Assembly: GCF_003260195.1 (NCBI RefSeq)
Contig: NZ_QEIH01000004.1
Span: 124,001 to 188,000, forward strand
DNA length: 64,000 bases
Direction: 5' to 3'
DNA from: Lutibacter citreus
GTDB lineage: Bacteria; Bacteroidota; Bacteroidia; Flavobacteriales; Flavobacteriaceae
Shown: positions 17,709-25,807 of the stretch, piece by piece
Layout: each line of letters begins with the position of its first letter
Numbering within the stretch: the stretch's first letter is position 1
The notes under the pieces: generated by a model
What the model saw: only the letters and a program-made list of their open reading frames with translations
The model's database searches: none
Told to the model about the DNA's origin: nothing
Translations under genes and position numbers: made by a program

Positions 17709-19007
17709 TTATGCTGTTATTAGTTGATTTTTAAATGCTGCTGAAATTTCTTGCTCATACTTTTTGAAAAACTCAGGATCAAAATTTGCTTCCTTTAAAT
17801 TTTCTAGCACAAAATCTATCGTTTTTTCTTCTGTTAACCATTTATCAAAAACTTCATGACGCATTCTTATTCCAAAAGTATTTATCCCTATAAACTGTTT
17901 TGTAGTTTTATTATAATTTATATTTATACAAATTTTATGGTTTGAATATTCCCAATAAAAATGAGCTTCATTTTCTCTTGGCTTTGCAAAAACCCAACCG
18001 TAAGTTTGATATTCAATATCTAAAAACTTCGCAGAATTAAACCAATGTCCAGGCTTGTATTCAATTTTATTTCCACAAATTGTTTGCGCCACAGTTTCTC
18101 CCATCATTCTTCCGGTATACCAAACTGCTTCTATTGCCCTTCTTTCTCCAATGGCTTCTCTTTGCTCTGCACAATCTCCAATAGCAAAAACATCTTTAAT
18201 ATTTGTCTCTAAAAATCTATTTACTAAAACACCTCTATTTATTTCAATTTCCGAAGATTTAATAAAATTAATATTTGGTGAAACACCCGCTGTTAAACCT
18301 ACAAAATCACACGAAATTACTTCTCCAGTCTCTTCAATAACAATAGCTTTTACTTTACCGCTTTCATCTGAAATTATTTCTTTTAAATTAGAACTTAACC
18401 GTAAATCTATATGATGTTCTATCATATGTTTGTTAATTAATTCGCTTTCTCCTTTTGGTAAAACTCCATTCCAAAAACTAGATTCACGCACCAAGAAAGT
18501 AACTGGAATACCTCTACTTCTTAACATTTCAGCTAATTCAATCCCAATTAAACCTCCACCAACAATTACAGCTTGCTTACATACTTTATTATTTGGAGCA
18601 TTTAAAGAAACATTTTCAAGATCTTGTTTACTATACAAACCTTGTACTCCTTTTAAATCTTGTCCAGGCCAACCAAACTTATTAGGCTTACTTCCTGTGG
18701 CAATAATTAATTTATCATATTGAAGTTCTTCTCCATTTTTAAAAATTAACCTTTTTAAAGTTGTTTCAACTTGCTGAACAAAACCTTGTTTTAAATTAAT
18801 TTTATTCTTTTTCCAAAACCAATTTTCGTAAGGTTGCGTATGCTCAAATTTCATATGCCCCATATACACGTACATTAAAGCTGTACGGGAAAAAAAGTAT
18901 TCAGACTCCTCCGAAATAATAGTTATTTTTTTATCTGATTTTTTACGAATATGGCGAGCCGCAGTTACCCCTGCAATTCCATTCCCAATAATTACAATGT
19001 GCTCCAT
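17709..19007 (-). CDS. NAD(P)/FAD-dependent oxidoreductase
   Basis: The 432-residue protein has the N-terminal FAD Rossmann motif IVIIGNGIAGVTAARHI, a second dinucleotide motif IVGGGLIGIELAEML in the middle and the FAD-closing motif DVFAIGDCAEQ. This is the two-dinucleotide-binding-domain flavoprotein architecture of rubredoxin reductases and the N-terminal part of nitrite reductase. The last ~100 residues form a separate domain. No redox-active CxxC is present. As the first gene of the minus-strand operon, followed by the polyferredoxin, it probably feeds that membrane protein with electrons. The upstream intergenic region holds a perfect 20-base palindrome (19057-19097). Confidence 0.88.
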   Translation of the reverse strand: MEHIVIIGNGIAGVTAARHIRKKSDKKITIISEESEYFFSRTALMYVYMGHMKFEHTQPYENWFWKKNKINLKQGFVQQVETTLKRLIFKNGEELQYDKLIIATGSKPNKFGWPGQDLKGVQGLYSKQDLENVSLNAPNNKVCKQAVIVGGGLIGIELAEMLRSRGIPVTFLVRESSFWNGVLPKGESELINKHMIEHHIDLRLSSNLKEIISDESGKVKAIVIEETGEVISCDFVGLTAGVSPNINFIKSSEIEINRGVLVNRFLETNIKDVFAIGDCAEQREAIGERRAIEAVWYTGRMMGETVAQTICGNKIEYKPGHWFNSAKFLDIEYQTYGWVFAKPRENEAHFYWEYSNHKICININYNKTTKQFIGINTFGIRMRHEVFDKWLTEEKTIDFVLENLKEANFDPEFFKKYEQEISAAFKNQLITA

Positions 19008-19056
19008 AGTTAGTTTGATATAAACTTTAGGTCGAAATTAAATCCTAATACTTAAT

Positions 19057-19097
19057 AATAAAACGTAATTTAGAATAATTCTAAATTACGTTTTATT
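19057..19097. repeat. Perfect 20-base inverted repeat in a divergent intergenic region
   Basis: Arms 19057-19076 and 19078-19097 are exact reverse complements with one central base. The site lies 50 bases upstream of the FAD oxidoreductase gene and 71 bases upstream of the DUF547 gene, which are divergent. No T-tract follows beyond the right arm. It may be a dimeric regulator site for both operons or an RNA hairpin; an IS remnant is less likely without flanking homology. Confidence 0.6.
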
Positions 19098-19167
19098 GTA
19101 AGGATGACCTAAAATGTTTGACAATTAAAACAATAAAGGCCAAATTTTTGAACAAATTTTAAAAAAA

Positions 19168-19884
19168 ATGAAAAATATTTACATACCTATATTTATTATA
19201 TTAATCTCTGCTCAAGTGCAAAGCCAAACTCTTGATGTTTTTTTTCAAAAGGCAGATACTTTTTTCAAAAAAAATGTGAGTAATGGAAAAGTAGCTTACA
19301 ACAACATTCATGAAAATCAATCTGAATTAAATGATTTATTCAATTTAGCAAAAACGATTAAAGTAAATAAAAAAAACAAAAATGAATATCAAGCTTTTTG
19401 GATAAATACCTATAACTTAACTGTTATTAAAGGAATTATTGATAATTACCCAACCAAATCACCATTAAGTATTGCAGGTTTTTTTGATAAAAAGGAATAC
19501 GATTTAGGAGGAACAAAAACAACACTAAATAATATTGAACACGAGTTTTTAAGAGCAAATTTTAAAGACCCAAGATTTCATTTTGTATTGGTTTGTGGTG
19601 CAATTGGATGCCCTCCTTTAATCCAAGAAGCATACCTACCTATTTCTGTAAATCATCAGCTAGAAAAACAAACAACACTTGCTTTAAATGGTAATTACTT
19701 TATTACTGTTAACAAAAAGAAAAAACGTATTGAAGGTTCTGAAATTTTAAAATGGTATAAAGAAGATTTTACAATGAATAAAACCACCGAAATTGACTTT
19801 ATAAATAAATACAGAAACGAAAAAATACCATCAAACTATAAACTTTCATATTCCACTTATAATTGGAATTTAAACAAACAATAA
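19168..19884 (+). CDS. Exported DUF547 protein
   Basis: The 238-residue protein has a signal peptide ending near AQVQSQ (residues 15-20). The DUF547 core is clear: YQAFWINTYNLTVIKGIIDNYP, then LNNIEHEFLR and FHFVLVCGAIGCPPL. DUF547 proteins have a conserved fold with suggested cysteine/histidine-centred chemistry; their function is not established. It is the first gene of a plus-strand run of six envelope proteins and is divergent from the FAD/polyferredoxin operon across a palindrome. In my recollection DUF547 genes often occur near arsenosugar clusters in Bacteroidota, and one lies downstream here; that link is inference. Confidence 0.85.
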   Translation: MKNIYIPIFIILISAQVQSQTLDVFFQKADTFFKKNVSNGKVAYNNIHENQSELNDLFNLAKTIKVNKKNKNEYQAFWINTYNLTVIKGIIDNYPTKSPLSIAGFFDKKEYDLGGTKTTLNNIEHEFLRANFKDPRFHFVLVCGAIGCPPLIQEAYLPISVNHQLEKQTTLALNGNYFITVNKKKKRIEGSEILKWYKEDFTMNKTTEIDFINKYRNEKIPSNYKLSYSTYNWNLNKQ

Positions 19885-19907
19885 AACTGTTAAACAATTA
19901 CAAAAAA

Positions 19908-20774
19908 ATGAGAAAATTTTTATTTGCAATATTAATAATAGCTGTTAGTTTTAACTCTAATGCGCAAGAGAAAGACAAAAAGAGTAATATTCAAGAATAT
20001 ACACCTTCTAAATTATTAGATAAAGGTCAGGTTGATATTAAATGGTTTAACAATTTATACACACAAACTGAAAGTACATTTTCAAACGCTAAAGAACCTA
20101 GACAAACATTTTTCACTTCGAGCTTAGATATTTTTACAGGAGTTTCAGAAAACAGTAAACTGAATGTAGGTTTATTGTTAGAATTTAGATCTAATGTTAT
20201 TGGAGATAGAGATGCTTTTGATGTTTTTAAATTTGATGGTGAAAGAAGTTCTGCACGTTCTGGTTTAACTTCATTTGCACCAGCAATTAAATTTAATCCT
20301 TTAAAAAATGTTGGTAATTTCACAATACAATCTGCTTTTCACATTCCTTTAGTTGATAATGAAACTGAGCATGGTGTATTTTTAGATCAAAAAGGTTTTA
20401 TTTTTCAAAACAGGTTTTTCTTCGATCATACATTTCCTGGAAATAAATGGCAAATTTTCACAGAATTAAACACTGAATTTAACTTCGGAAAAAGTGAAGA
20501 TAGCTTTGCTAATAATAGTTTAGGTTTAACTCCTGGTGTATTTTTAAGTTACTTTCCAAGTAATAAATTTACTTTATTAGTGTTAGCTCAACACAATCAA
20601 CGATTGGATTTAGGAAACGATTTTTCGCAAAATTATACAGCTTTAGGTGGTGGTGCTAAATACCAACTAAGTGATATTTTAAATATTGAAGCGCTTTACA
20701 CAAACTTTGTTGATGGAAGCAATACTGGTTTAGGACAAACATATAACATAGGATTAAGATGGTTATTTAATTAA
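19908..20774 (+). CDS. Outer-membrane beta-barrel-like protein
   Basis: I place the start at the ATG at 19908, giving 288 residues with a signal peptide MRKFLFAILIIAVSFNSNAQ; an upstream TTG inside the DUF547 gene would bury it. After the signal the sequence alternates polar and aromatic residues (VDIKWFNNLYTQTES, NVGLLLEFRSN, FTIQSAFHIPLV, FLSYFPSNKFTLLVLAQHNQ) and ends in YNIGLRWLFN, with a C-terminal aromatic typical of outer-membrane barrels. No specific family is certain. It lies 23 bases after the DUF547 gene and 5 bases before a GH113-like gene, so it belongs to the same operon. Confidence 0.65.
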   Translation: MRKFLFAILIIAVSFNSNAQEKDKKSNIQEYTPSKLLDKGQVDIKWFNNLYTQTESTFSNAKEPRQTFFTSSLDIFTGVSENSKLNVGLLLEFRSNVIGDRDAFDVFKFDGERSSARSGLTSFAPAIKFNPLKNVGNFTIQSAFHIPLVDNETEHGVFLDQKGFIFQNRFFFDHTFPGNKWQIFTELNTEFNFGKSEDSFANNSLGLTPGVFLSYFPSNKFTLLVLAQHNQRLDLGNDFSQNYTALGGGAKYQLSDILNIEALYTNFVDGSNTGLGQTYNIGLRWLFN

Positions 20775-20779
20775 AAAAT

Positions 20780-21814
20780 ATGAAACACTTTTGGATATTT
20801 ATACTAATATTAATAAATATTAAAGCTTCATTAGGATGTGAAAATTCTAATGAAGCTTTAGCATTTACAAACCCTACTATTAAATATAATGGACTCAGTT
20901 TAACTTCAACCAAAAACCCATTAGAAAAAAACCACGTAGAACATATTACAACAGTAAATTCCAACGCTATTACATTAATGCCTTTTGCTTTTTTACAAAG
21001 TTTAAACTCTCCAAATGTTCGTTTTAATGAAGACTGGCAATGGTTTGGAGAAACTTCAAAAGGGATTGAACAATATATTGATCAATTAAAAAAGCATCAT
21101 TTAAAAATTATGTTGAAACCACAATTATGGGTTAAACGTGGTGATTATACTGGTTTAATAATAATGAATTCAGAAGAAGATTGGATTACACTTGAAACTA
21201 GTTATAAAGCATATATTCTTGAATTTGCAAGAATCGCAGAAAAACACAATATTGAAATTTTATGTATAGGAACTGAGTTAGAAAAATTTGTATCCGACAG
21301 AACTGAATTCTGGTCTCAACTAATTAGTGAGATCAAGAAAATTTATAACGGAAAACTAACCTACGCTGCTAACTGGGATGAATACAATAAAATCCCAATT
21401 TGGGAGCATTTAGATTATATTGGAATTGATGCTTATTTCCCTCTAAACAATGTTAAAACACCTAATAAAACAGATTTAAAAACAGCTTGGCAACCACATA
21501 AAAATGAAATTATAAAAGTAAATTCATTATATAATAAACCTATTTTGTTTACTGAATTTGGTTACAGAAGTATAGATTACACAACCCATAAACCTTGGGA
21601 CTCTTCTCATATTGAAGGAATGTTTAATTCAGAAGCACAAGCTATTGCTCTAGTAGCTATTTATAATGAATTTTGGGTTGAAACTTGGTTTGCAGGTGGT
21701 TTTTTATGGAAATGGCATCCAAACCATTCAAACTCTGGAGGAAATGAAAATAATAGATTTACACTTCAAAATAAACCTGCAGAAGAACTTTTAAAGCAAC
21801 TATATGCAAACTAA
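20780..21814 (+). CDS. GH113-like TIM-barrel protein, exported (first of a tandem pair)
   Basis: The 344-residue protein has an N-terminal export signal with Cys20 after SLG, a weak lipobox. The barrel carries IMLKPQLWVKRGDYTG, the acid/base-type Glu166 in CIGTELEKF and the nucleophile-type Glu259 in LFTEFGYRS; YAANWDEY and DYIGIDAYFPL are further landmarks. These match the GH113 (beta-mannanase-like) and GTA-type TIM-barrel group. The real substrate is unknown. The next gene encodes a paralogue, and its start overlaps the end of this one by 11 bases. Both glutamates are retained, so activity is plausible. Confidence 0.75.
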   Translation: MKHFWIFILILINIKASLGCENSNEALAFTNPTIKYNGLSLTSTKNPLEKNHVEHITTVNSNAITLMPFAFLQSLNSPNVRFNEDWQWFGETSKGIEQYIDQLKKHHLKIMLKPQLWVKRGDYTGLIIMNSEEDWITLETSYKAYILEFARIAEKHNIEILCIGTELEKFVSDRTEFWSQLISEIKKIYNGKLTYAANWDEYNKIPIWEHLDYIGIDAYFPLNNVKTPNKTDLKTAWQPHKNEIIKVNSLYNKPILFTEFGYRSIDYTTHKPWDSSHIEGMFNSEAQAIALVAIYNEFWVETWFAGGFLWKWHPNHSNSGGNENNRFTLQNKPAEELLKQLYAN

Positions 21815-22883
21815 AAATTATGCCTTTCTGAGTTTAATTATATCCCTGTTTTTTTCCTGCGGAAATTCAGATGAAGATTTTTTAACTGATTGTGATACTG
21901 ATCATTTTAACATTGAAAACAAAATTAAAGGAGGATCTGTTTTAGAAACTTGGAAATTATCTTTGGATGGATTGAATTCCATTAAAATGGCAGAAAAAAC
22001 AAATGCAAATTGGATTGCTCTTTCACCCCAAGTAAACTTTATTTATTTGTGCGAAAACTTTCATCCATGTAGACCTTATGAATATCAAATAGAACGTGAA
22101 ATAGATCAATTAAACCGTGTAATACCAAAGGTAATTAATAGCGGATTTCAAAATATATTGCTAAAACCTTTAACTTCATTTTGGGAAGTAAATGGTTCCA
22201 ATTTTTGGGGAGATTTTTATGTTACTAATGAAACCGAATGGAAAGAAATTGAAGCAACATATTCAGATTTATTGTATGAATTTGCTAAAATTGCCAATAA
22301 ATTCCCAGAAGTAAAAATGCTTTCTATTGGCAACGAATTAAGAGAATTTGTAAAACGAAGACCTGAATTTTTTAAATCCCTAATTAGAAAAATAAAAACA
22401 GATTTTCCTAATTTAAAATTAACCTATGCTGCTAATTGGGATGAATATAAACATGTTAATTTTTGGGATGATTTAGATTATATTGGTATTAACTCTTATT
22501 TTCCTTTGGTAAATAAAAGAACACCAACTTATAGCCAACTAATTAACGCTTTTGAACCTGTAAAAAACAAATTACATAATTTATCTTGTAAGTATAATAA
22601 ACCAATATTATTTACTGAATATGGTTATAGAAGCATGGATTTTGGAGCGTGGAAAGGTTGGGAATTAGGTGAAATAAATTCAAAAAACATAAATTACAAA
22701 ACACAATCTAACACTTACGAATCTTTTTATGACACTTTTTGGGATGAAAATTGGGTTGCTGGTGGTTTCTTTTGGGAATGGAAATTAATTTTTGAAAATG
22801 AAACAAATAATTCAAATGAAAATGGATGGTATGTTAATGACAAACCTGCTCAAGAAATTATTAAAAGTAGATATACAGACTAA
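21804..22883 (+). CDS. GH113-like TIM-barrel lipoprotein (second of a tandem pair)
   Basis: The 359-residue protein is a lipoprotein with Cys19 in LFFSCGNSD. It shares with its upstream neighbour LTYAANWDEY, DYIGINSYFPL, LFTEYGYRSMD and AGGFFWEW. The two expected catalytic glutamates are Glu178 (SIGNELREF) and Glu272 (LFTEYGYRS). The N-terminal third differs, with extra cysteines in IYLCENFHPCRPYE, so the two copies have diverged and may act on different substrates or partner with each other. It is 11 bases before a small lipoprotein gene. Confidence is good for the fold, low for the substrate. Confidence 0.75.
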   Translation: MQTKNYAFLSLIISLFFSCGNSDEDFLTDCDTDHFNIENKIKGGSVLETWKLSLDGLNSIKMAEKTNANWIALSPQVNFIYLCENFHPCRPYEYQIEREIDQLNRVIPKVINSGFQNILLKPLTSFWEVNGSNFWGDFYVTNETEWKEIEATYSDLLYEFAKIANKFPEVKMLSIGNELREFVKRRPEFFKSLIRKIKTDFPNLKLTYAANWDEYKHVNFWDDLDYIGINSYFPLVNKRTPTYSQLINAFEPVKNKLHNLSCKYNKPILFTEYGYRSMDFGAWKGWELGEINSKNINYKTQSNTYESFYDTFWDENWVAGGFFWEWKLIFENETNNSNENGWYVNDKPAQEIIKSRYTD

Positions 22884-22894
22884 AATAAAGAATC

Positions 22895-23641
22895 ATGAAT
22901 TATAAAATATCCATATTTTTAATCATCACAACAATGCTACTGAACTCATGTTCTGATGATGGCATTGAATTTAAAATAAACAATGATTTAGCTTCTTATT
23001 TAGAATTCAATTCAAATTTAGAATTGGATGAAGTTATTGCTTGTGCAGCCAGTGACAAAAGCAATAATAACATTTCATATATTTTTTATTATCCAATTTT
23101 AACAGCAACCGAAATACAATATTTTGAAACTTCAAGTTTAGAAATTGATAAAAATAATTTTTCTCTATATAAATTAACAGAATATCCACAAGAGCCTGTT
23201 TTTAATGGTTATTTAGAACGATTTGTAAGAAACAACAACAAAGAAGTTTGGTGTATTGTTACTTATAAAACAAATGGAAAATTGCATAAATCAAATCCTA
23301 TCCGATTAAAACATCAAACAAAACTAACTGAGTGGACCAACAATGTTTCAATTGAATATCCTGAAACAAAAATGCCTAAATTTTCTTGGGAAGATGGCAA
23401 TATAAAAGAAAATGCAATTTATTTTGAAGTAATTTCAAACGCTGAAAACAACTTACTCTCGGGAACCTACACTTACCAAAAATGGTTCCAATATTATAAT
23501 TTAACAAACACTGTACTAAATGTAACTAGAGAAACACCACCAGACCTTATAATTAATAATGAATATAATTTTACATTAATGGCTGTTAGTGAAGATAATT
23601 GGGTTAATTTAGTAATTCAAAAATCTTTTATTGCTGAATAA
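22895..23641 (+). CDS. Lipoprotein of unknown function
   Basis: The 248-residue protein has a lipoprotein signal with Cys19 in MLLNSCSDDG. I do not recognise a family. The mature part looks beta-rich, perhaps with two immunoglobulin- or fibronectin-like halves (FVRNNNKEVWCIVTYKTNGKLHKSNP; PDLIINNEYNFTLMAV). A role as an accessory sugar-binding or scaffold lipoprotein would fit, since it lies between a GH113-like lipoprotein and an Omp85-type barrel. Its stop codon overlaps the start of the barrel gene by one base, which suggests tight co-expression. Confidence 0.55.
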   Translation: MNYKISIFLIITTMLLNSCSDDGIEFKINNDLASYLEFNSNLELDEVIACAASDKSNNNISYIFYYPILTATEIQYFETSSLEIDKNNFSLYKLTEYPQEPVFNGYLERFVRNNNKEVWCIVTYKTNGKLHKSNPIRLKHQTKLTEWTNNVSIEYPETKMPKFSWEDGNIKENAIYFEVISNAENNLLSGTYTYQKWFQYYNLTNTVLNVTRETPPDLIINNEYNFTLMAVSEDNWVNLVIQKSFIAE

Positions 23642-24906
23642 TGAGGTTAAAACTGCTATTTGTTTATTTATATTTATCCATATCTTTCAATTCTTTTTCG
23701 CAAGAAAAAACAATCAACGCTATTGTTATTAATGGAGCTAAAAAAACAAATACAACTTACTTAAAAAGAATAATTGAATCAAAAGTTAATCAAACTCTTG
23801 ATAGCACTAGATTAAATAGTGATACAAATACGCTTATAAAATTAGCCGCTATTTCTCACGCTACTTATAAAGTTGAAAAAACTTTTGCTAAAAATAAATT
23901 CAATTTAATATTTAATATTGAAGAAAACTTCACCATTATCCCAGATGTAAACTTCTGGACTAATAACAAAAGTGACATCGCTTATAAAATTGGTATTTAC
24001 GACTATAATTTCTTGGGTAAAAATATTGGTTTTGGAGGCTTTTATCAAAATAATGGATATAATACATATGCCATTAATTTTAGAGCTCCTCACCTATTTT
24101 CAAATAAATTTGGCCTTGCAATTAATCATCAAAATTGGAAAAGTGAAGAACCTCTTTACTTTAACGAAGGTTCTGCAAACTACCTCTACAACAATATTTC
24201 ATACGAAGTTTTAGGATTGTATCAGTTAAATTCAAAAAACAATTTTGAACTTGGTATAAATTCATTTAACGAAAAATACAACTACTTAGATGGGATTACG
24301 AGTAATGAAATTCCTCAAAAATTAAACCTAAACAAGTTCCTTTTTAAATTTGTCTACAACTATTCAAACCTAAAATATCATTATCAATTTTTAGACGGAT
24401 TTAAAAGTCAGTTCTATGGACAGTTGGTAAAATCTGATGGTAACCAAAAAGACTTTTTAATTGCTTGGAACGATTTCTTTTACTTTAAACGCGTTGGCGA
24501 AAGAGGTAATTGGTCTAATAGAATACGAATGGGTTTGTCTACGAACAATAAAACCCCATTTGCACCCTTTTCATTAGATAACAATGTAAATATTAGAGGT
24601 GTTGGAATTATAGTAGATAGAGGAACCGGAAGTATTGTTTTAAACAGTGAATACCGCTATGCTTTACTTGAAAAAAATTGGTTTTGCTTACAAGGAAATG
24701 CCTTTATTGATGGTGGTTCTTGGAGAAATCCTGGAGGGAAATTAGCTGACTTCACCAACCATAAAAACATAAAATTATTTTCGGGAGTTGGACTACGTTT
24801 TATCCATAAAAGAATATACAACGCCGTACTTAGAATTGACTACGGTCATAGTTTAATGGGAGATGGCACCAATGGAATTGTATTTGGTGTTGGTCAGTAT
24901 TTTTAA
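23641..24906 (+). CDS. Omp85-superfamily outer-membrane barrel with one POTRA-like domain
   Basis: The 421-residue protein has a signal peptide ending near NSFSQEK (residue 21). Residues about 24-100 form one POTRA-like domain (INAIVINGAKKTNTTYLKRIIES ... LNSDTNTLIKLAAISHATYKVE). The rest is a beta-barrel with NIRGVGIIVDRGTGSIVLNSEYRY, the surface-antigen/VRGY-type region, and it ends VFGVGQYF. BamA itself has five POTRA domains, so this is a short TamA/TpsB-like or specialised member. It could insert or export the envelope proteins of its operon. Its last four bases overlap the end of the convergent desaturase-family gene. Confidence 0.75.
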   Translation: MRLKLLFVYLYLSISFNSFSQEKTINAIVINGAKKTNTTYLKRIIESKVNQTLDSTRLNSDTNTLIKLAAISHATYKVEKTFAKNKFNLIFNIEENFTIIPDVNFWTNNKSDIAYKIGIYDYNFLGKNIGFGGFYQNNGYNTYAINFRAPHLFSNKFGLAINHQNWKSEEPLYFNEGSANYLYNNISYEVLGLYQLNSKNNFELGINSFNEKYNYLDGITSNEIPQKLNLNKFLFKFVYNYSNLKYHYQFLDGFKSQFYGQLVKSDGNQKDFLIAWNDFFYFKRVGERGNWSNRIRMGLSTNNKTPFAPFSLDNNVNIRGVGIIVDRGTGSIVLNSEYRYALLEKNWFCLQGNAFIDGGSWRNPGGKLADFTNHKNIKLFSGVGLRFIHKRIYNAVLRIDYGHSLMGDGTNGIVFGVGQYF

Positions 24907-25790
24907 TCTTTTTCTTTTTGAACAAACAACTCTTGCCCTATAAAAGTTGTTGGGAAATTTTCATCTCCTTTAAAACCTAATTCTATATTTTTACCATTAG
25001 TAGGAATATAATTCGTTTTAAAAATGTAATCCCAAATACTTAAAGATATTCCAAAGTTTACACCGTATTTATTTGGTAAGGCTTTGCTATGATGCCAAAT
25101 ATGCATTTTCGGATTGTTAAAAAAGTATTTTAAAAAACCATAATCCCAACCTAAATTTGCATGATTTAAATGCCCAATAGTTAAGGCAGAGAAATGAACA
25201 ATAGCAACATCTTCAACATTAAAACCTCCAATAATTGCCAACGGAATATATACTAATGATTTATAAACAATAGGCTCCATCCAATGGTAACGTAAATGCC
25301 CTGCAAATCCCATTTCTTTTATTGAATGATGTACTTTATGAAAATTCCATAAAAAATTAACCTTGTGCAATAGTTTATGAATATTCCATTGTACAAAATC
25401 TGTTATTATAAAAAACACCAACAAACTAATTGGTTTTGGTAAGGTGTTCACTTCAAATAATTGAAAACTATTTAGCGTTAACCCAAATACTGAAAGTGTA
25501 TCGTTAAAAAATTGAGCTGCTGTATTAGACAATGCTATTAGCACTATTAAATTCAGCAAAAAGAAATTGAAAAACATATAAAAAACATCTAGCCAAAAAC
25601 CTTTTCTAAAAATAGATTGATTCTTACGCCACGGAAAAATAATTTCCAAAATCCATACAATCAAAGAGATTAGAATTAAACCATAGAAATAGTTTACCCA
25701 ATTAGTTTGAAGTAGTATTTCTTGCTGAATATAATTCCAATACCCATTGTATGAGTTTTTAATTATGTCTATATATTTTTCAATATCCAT
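24903..25790 (-). CDS. Sterol desaturase / fatty acid hydroxylase superfamily membrane protein
   Basis: The 295-residue protein has about four membrane helices and the diiron histidine boxes of the superfamily: NIHKLLHKVNFLWNFHKVHHS, GHLNHANLGW and MHIWHHSK. Such enzymes hydroxylate or desaturate lipids with O2, or cleave alkylglycerol ethers. It ends the seven-gene arsenosugar operon, 17 bases after ArsM. I recall that such genes often accompany arsenosugar clusters, and arsenolipids exist in marine organisms, so a lipid step in making or breaking them is a reasonable inference, not a shown fact. The 3' end overlaps the Omp85-type gene tail-to-tail. Confidence 0.85.
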   Translation of the reverse strand: MDIEKYIDIIKNSYNGYWNYIQQEILLQTNWVNYFYGLILISLIVWILEIIFPWRKNQSIFRKGFWLDVFYMFFNFFLLNLIVLIALSNTAAQFFNDTLSVFGLTLNSFQLFEVNTLPKPISLLVFFIITDFVQWNIHKLLHKVNFLWNFHKVHHSIKEMGFAGHLRYHWMEPIVYKSLVYIPLAIIGGFNVEDVAIVHFSALTIGHLNHANLGWDYGFLKYFFNNPKMHIWHHSKALPNKYGVNFGISLSIWDYIFKTNYIPTNGKNIELGFKGDENFPTTFIGQELFVQKEKD

Positions 25791-25807
25791 TTATATTTAA
25801 TTGTTAA

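Noticed and set aside
18055..18723. Open frames on the plus strand within the FAD oxidoreductase gene
   Set aside because: They mirror a well-supported gene on the minus strand and have no family features or upstream signals.
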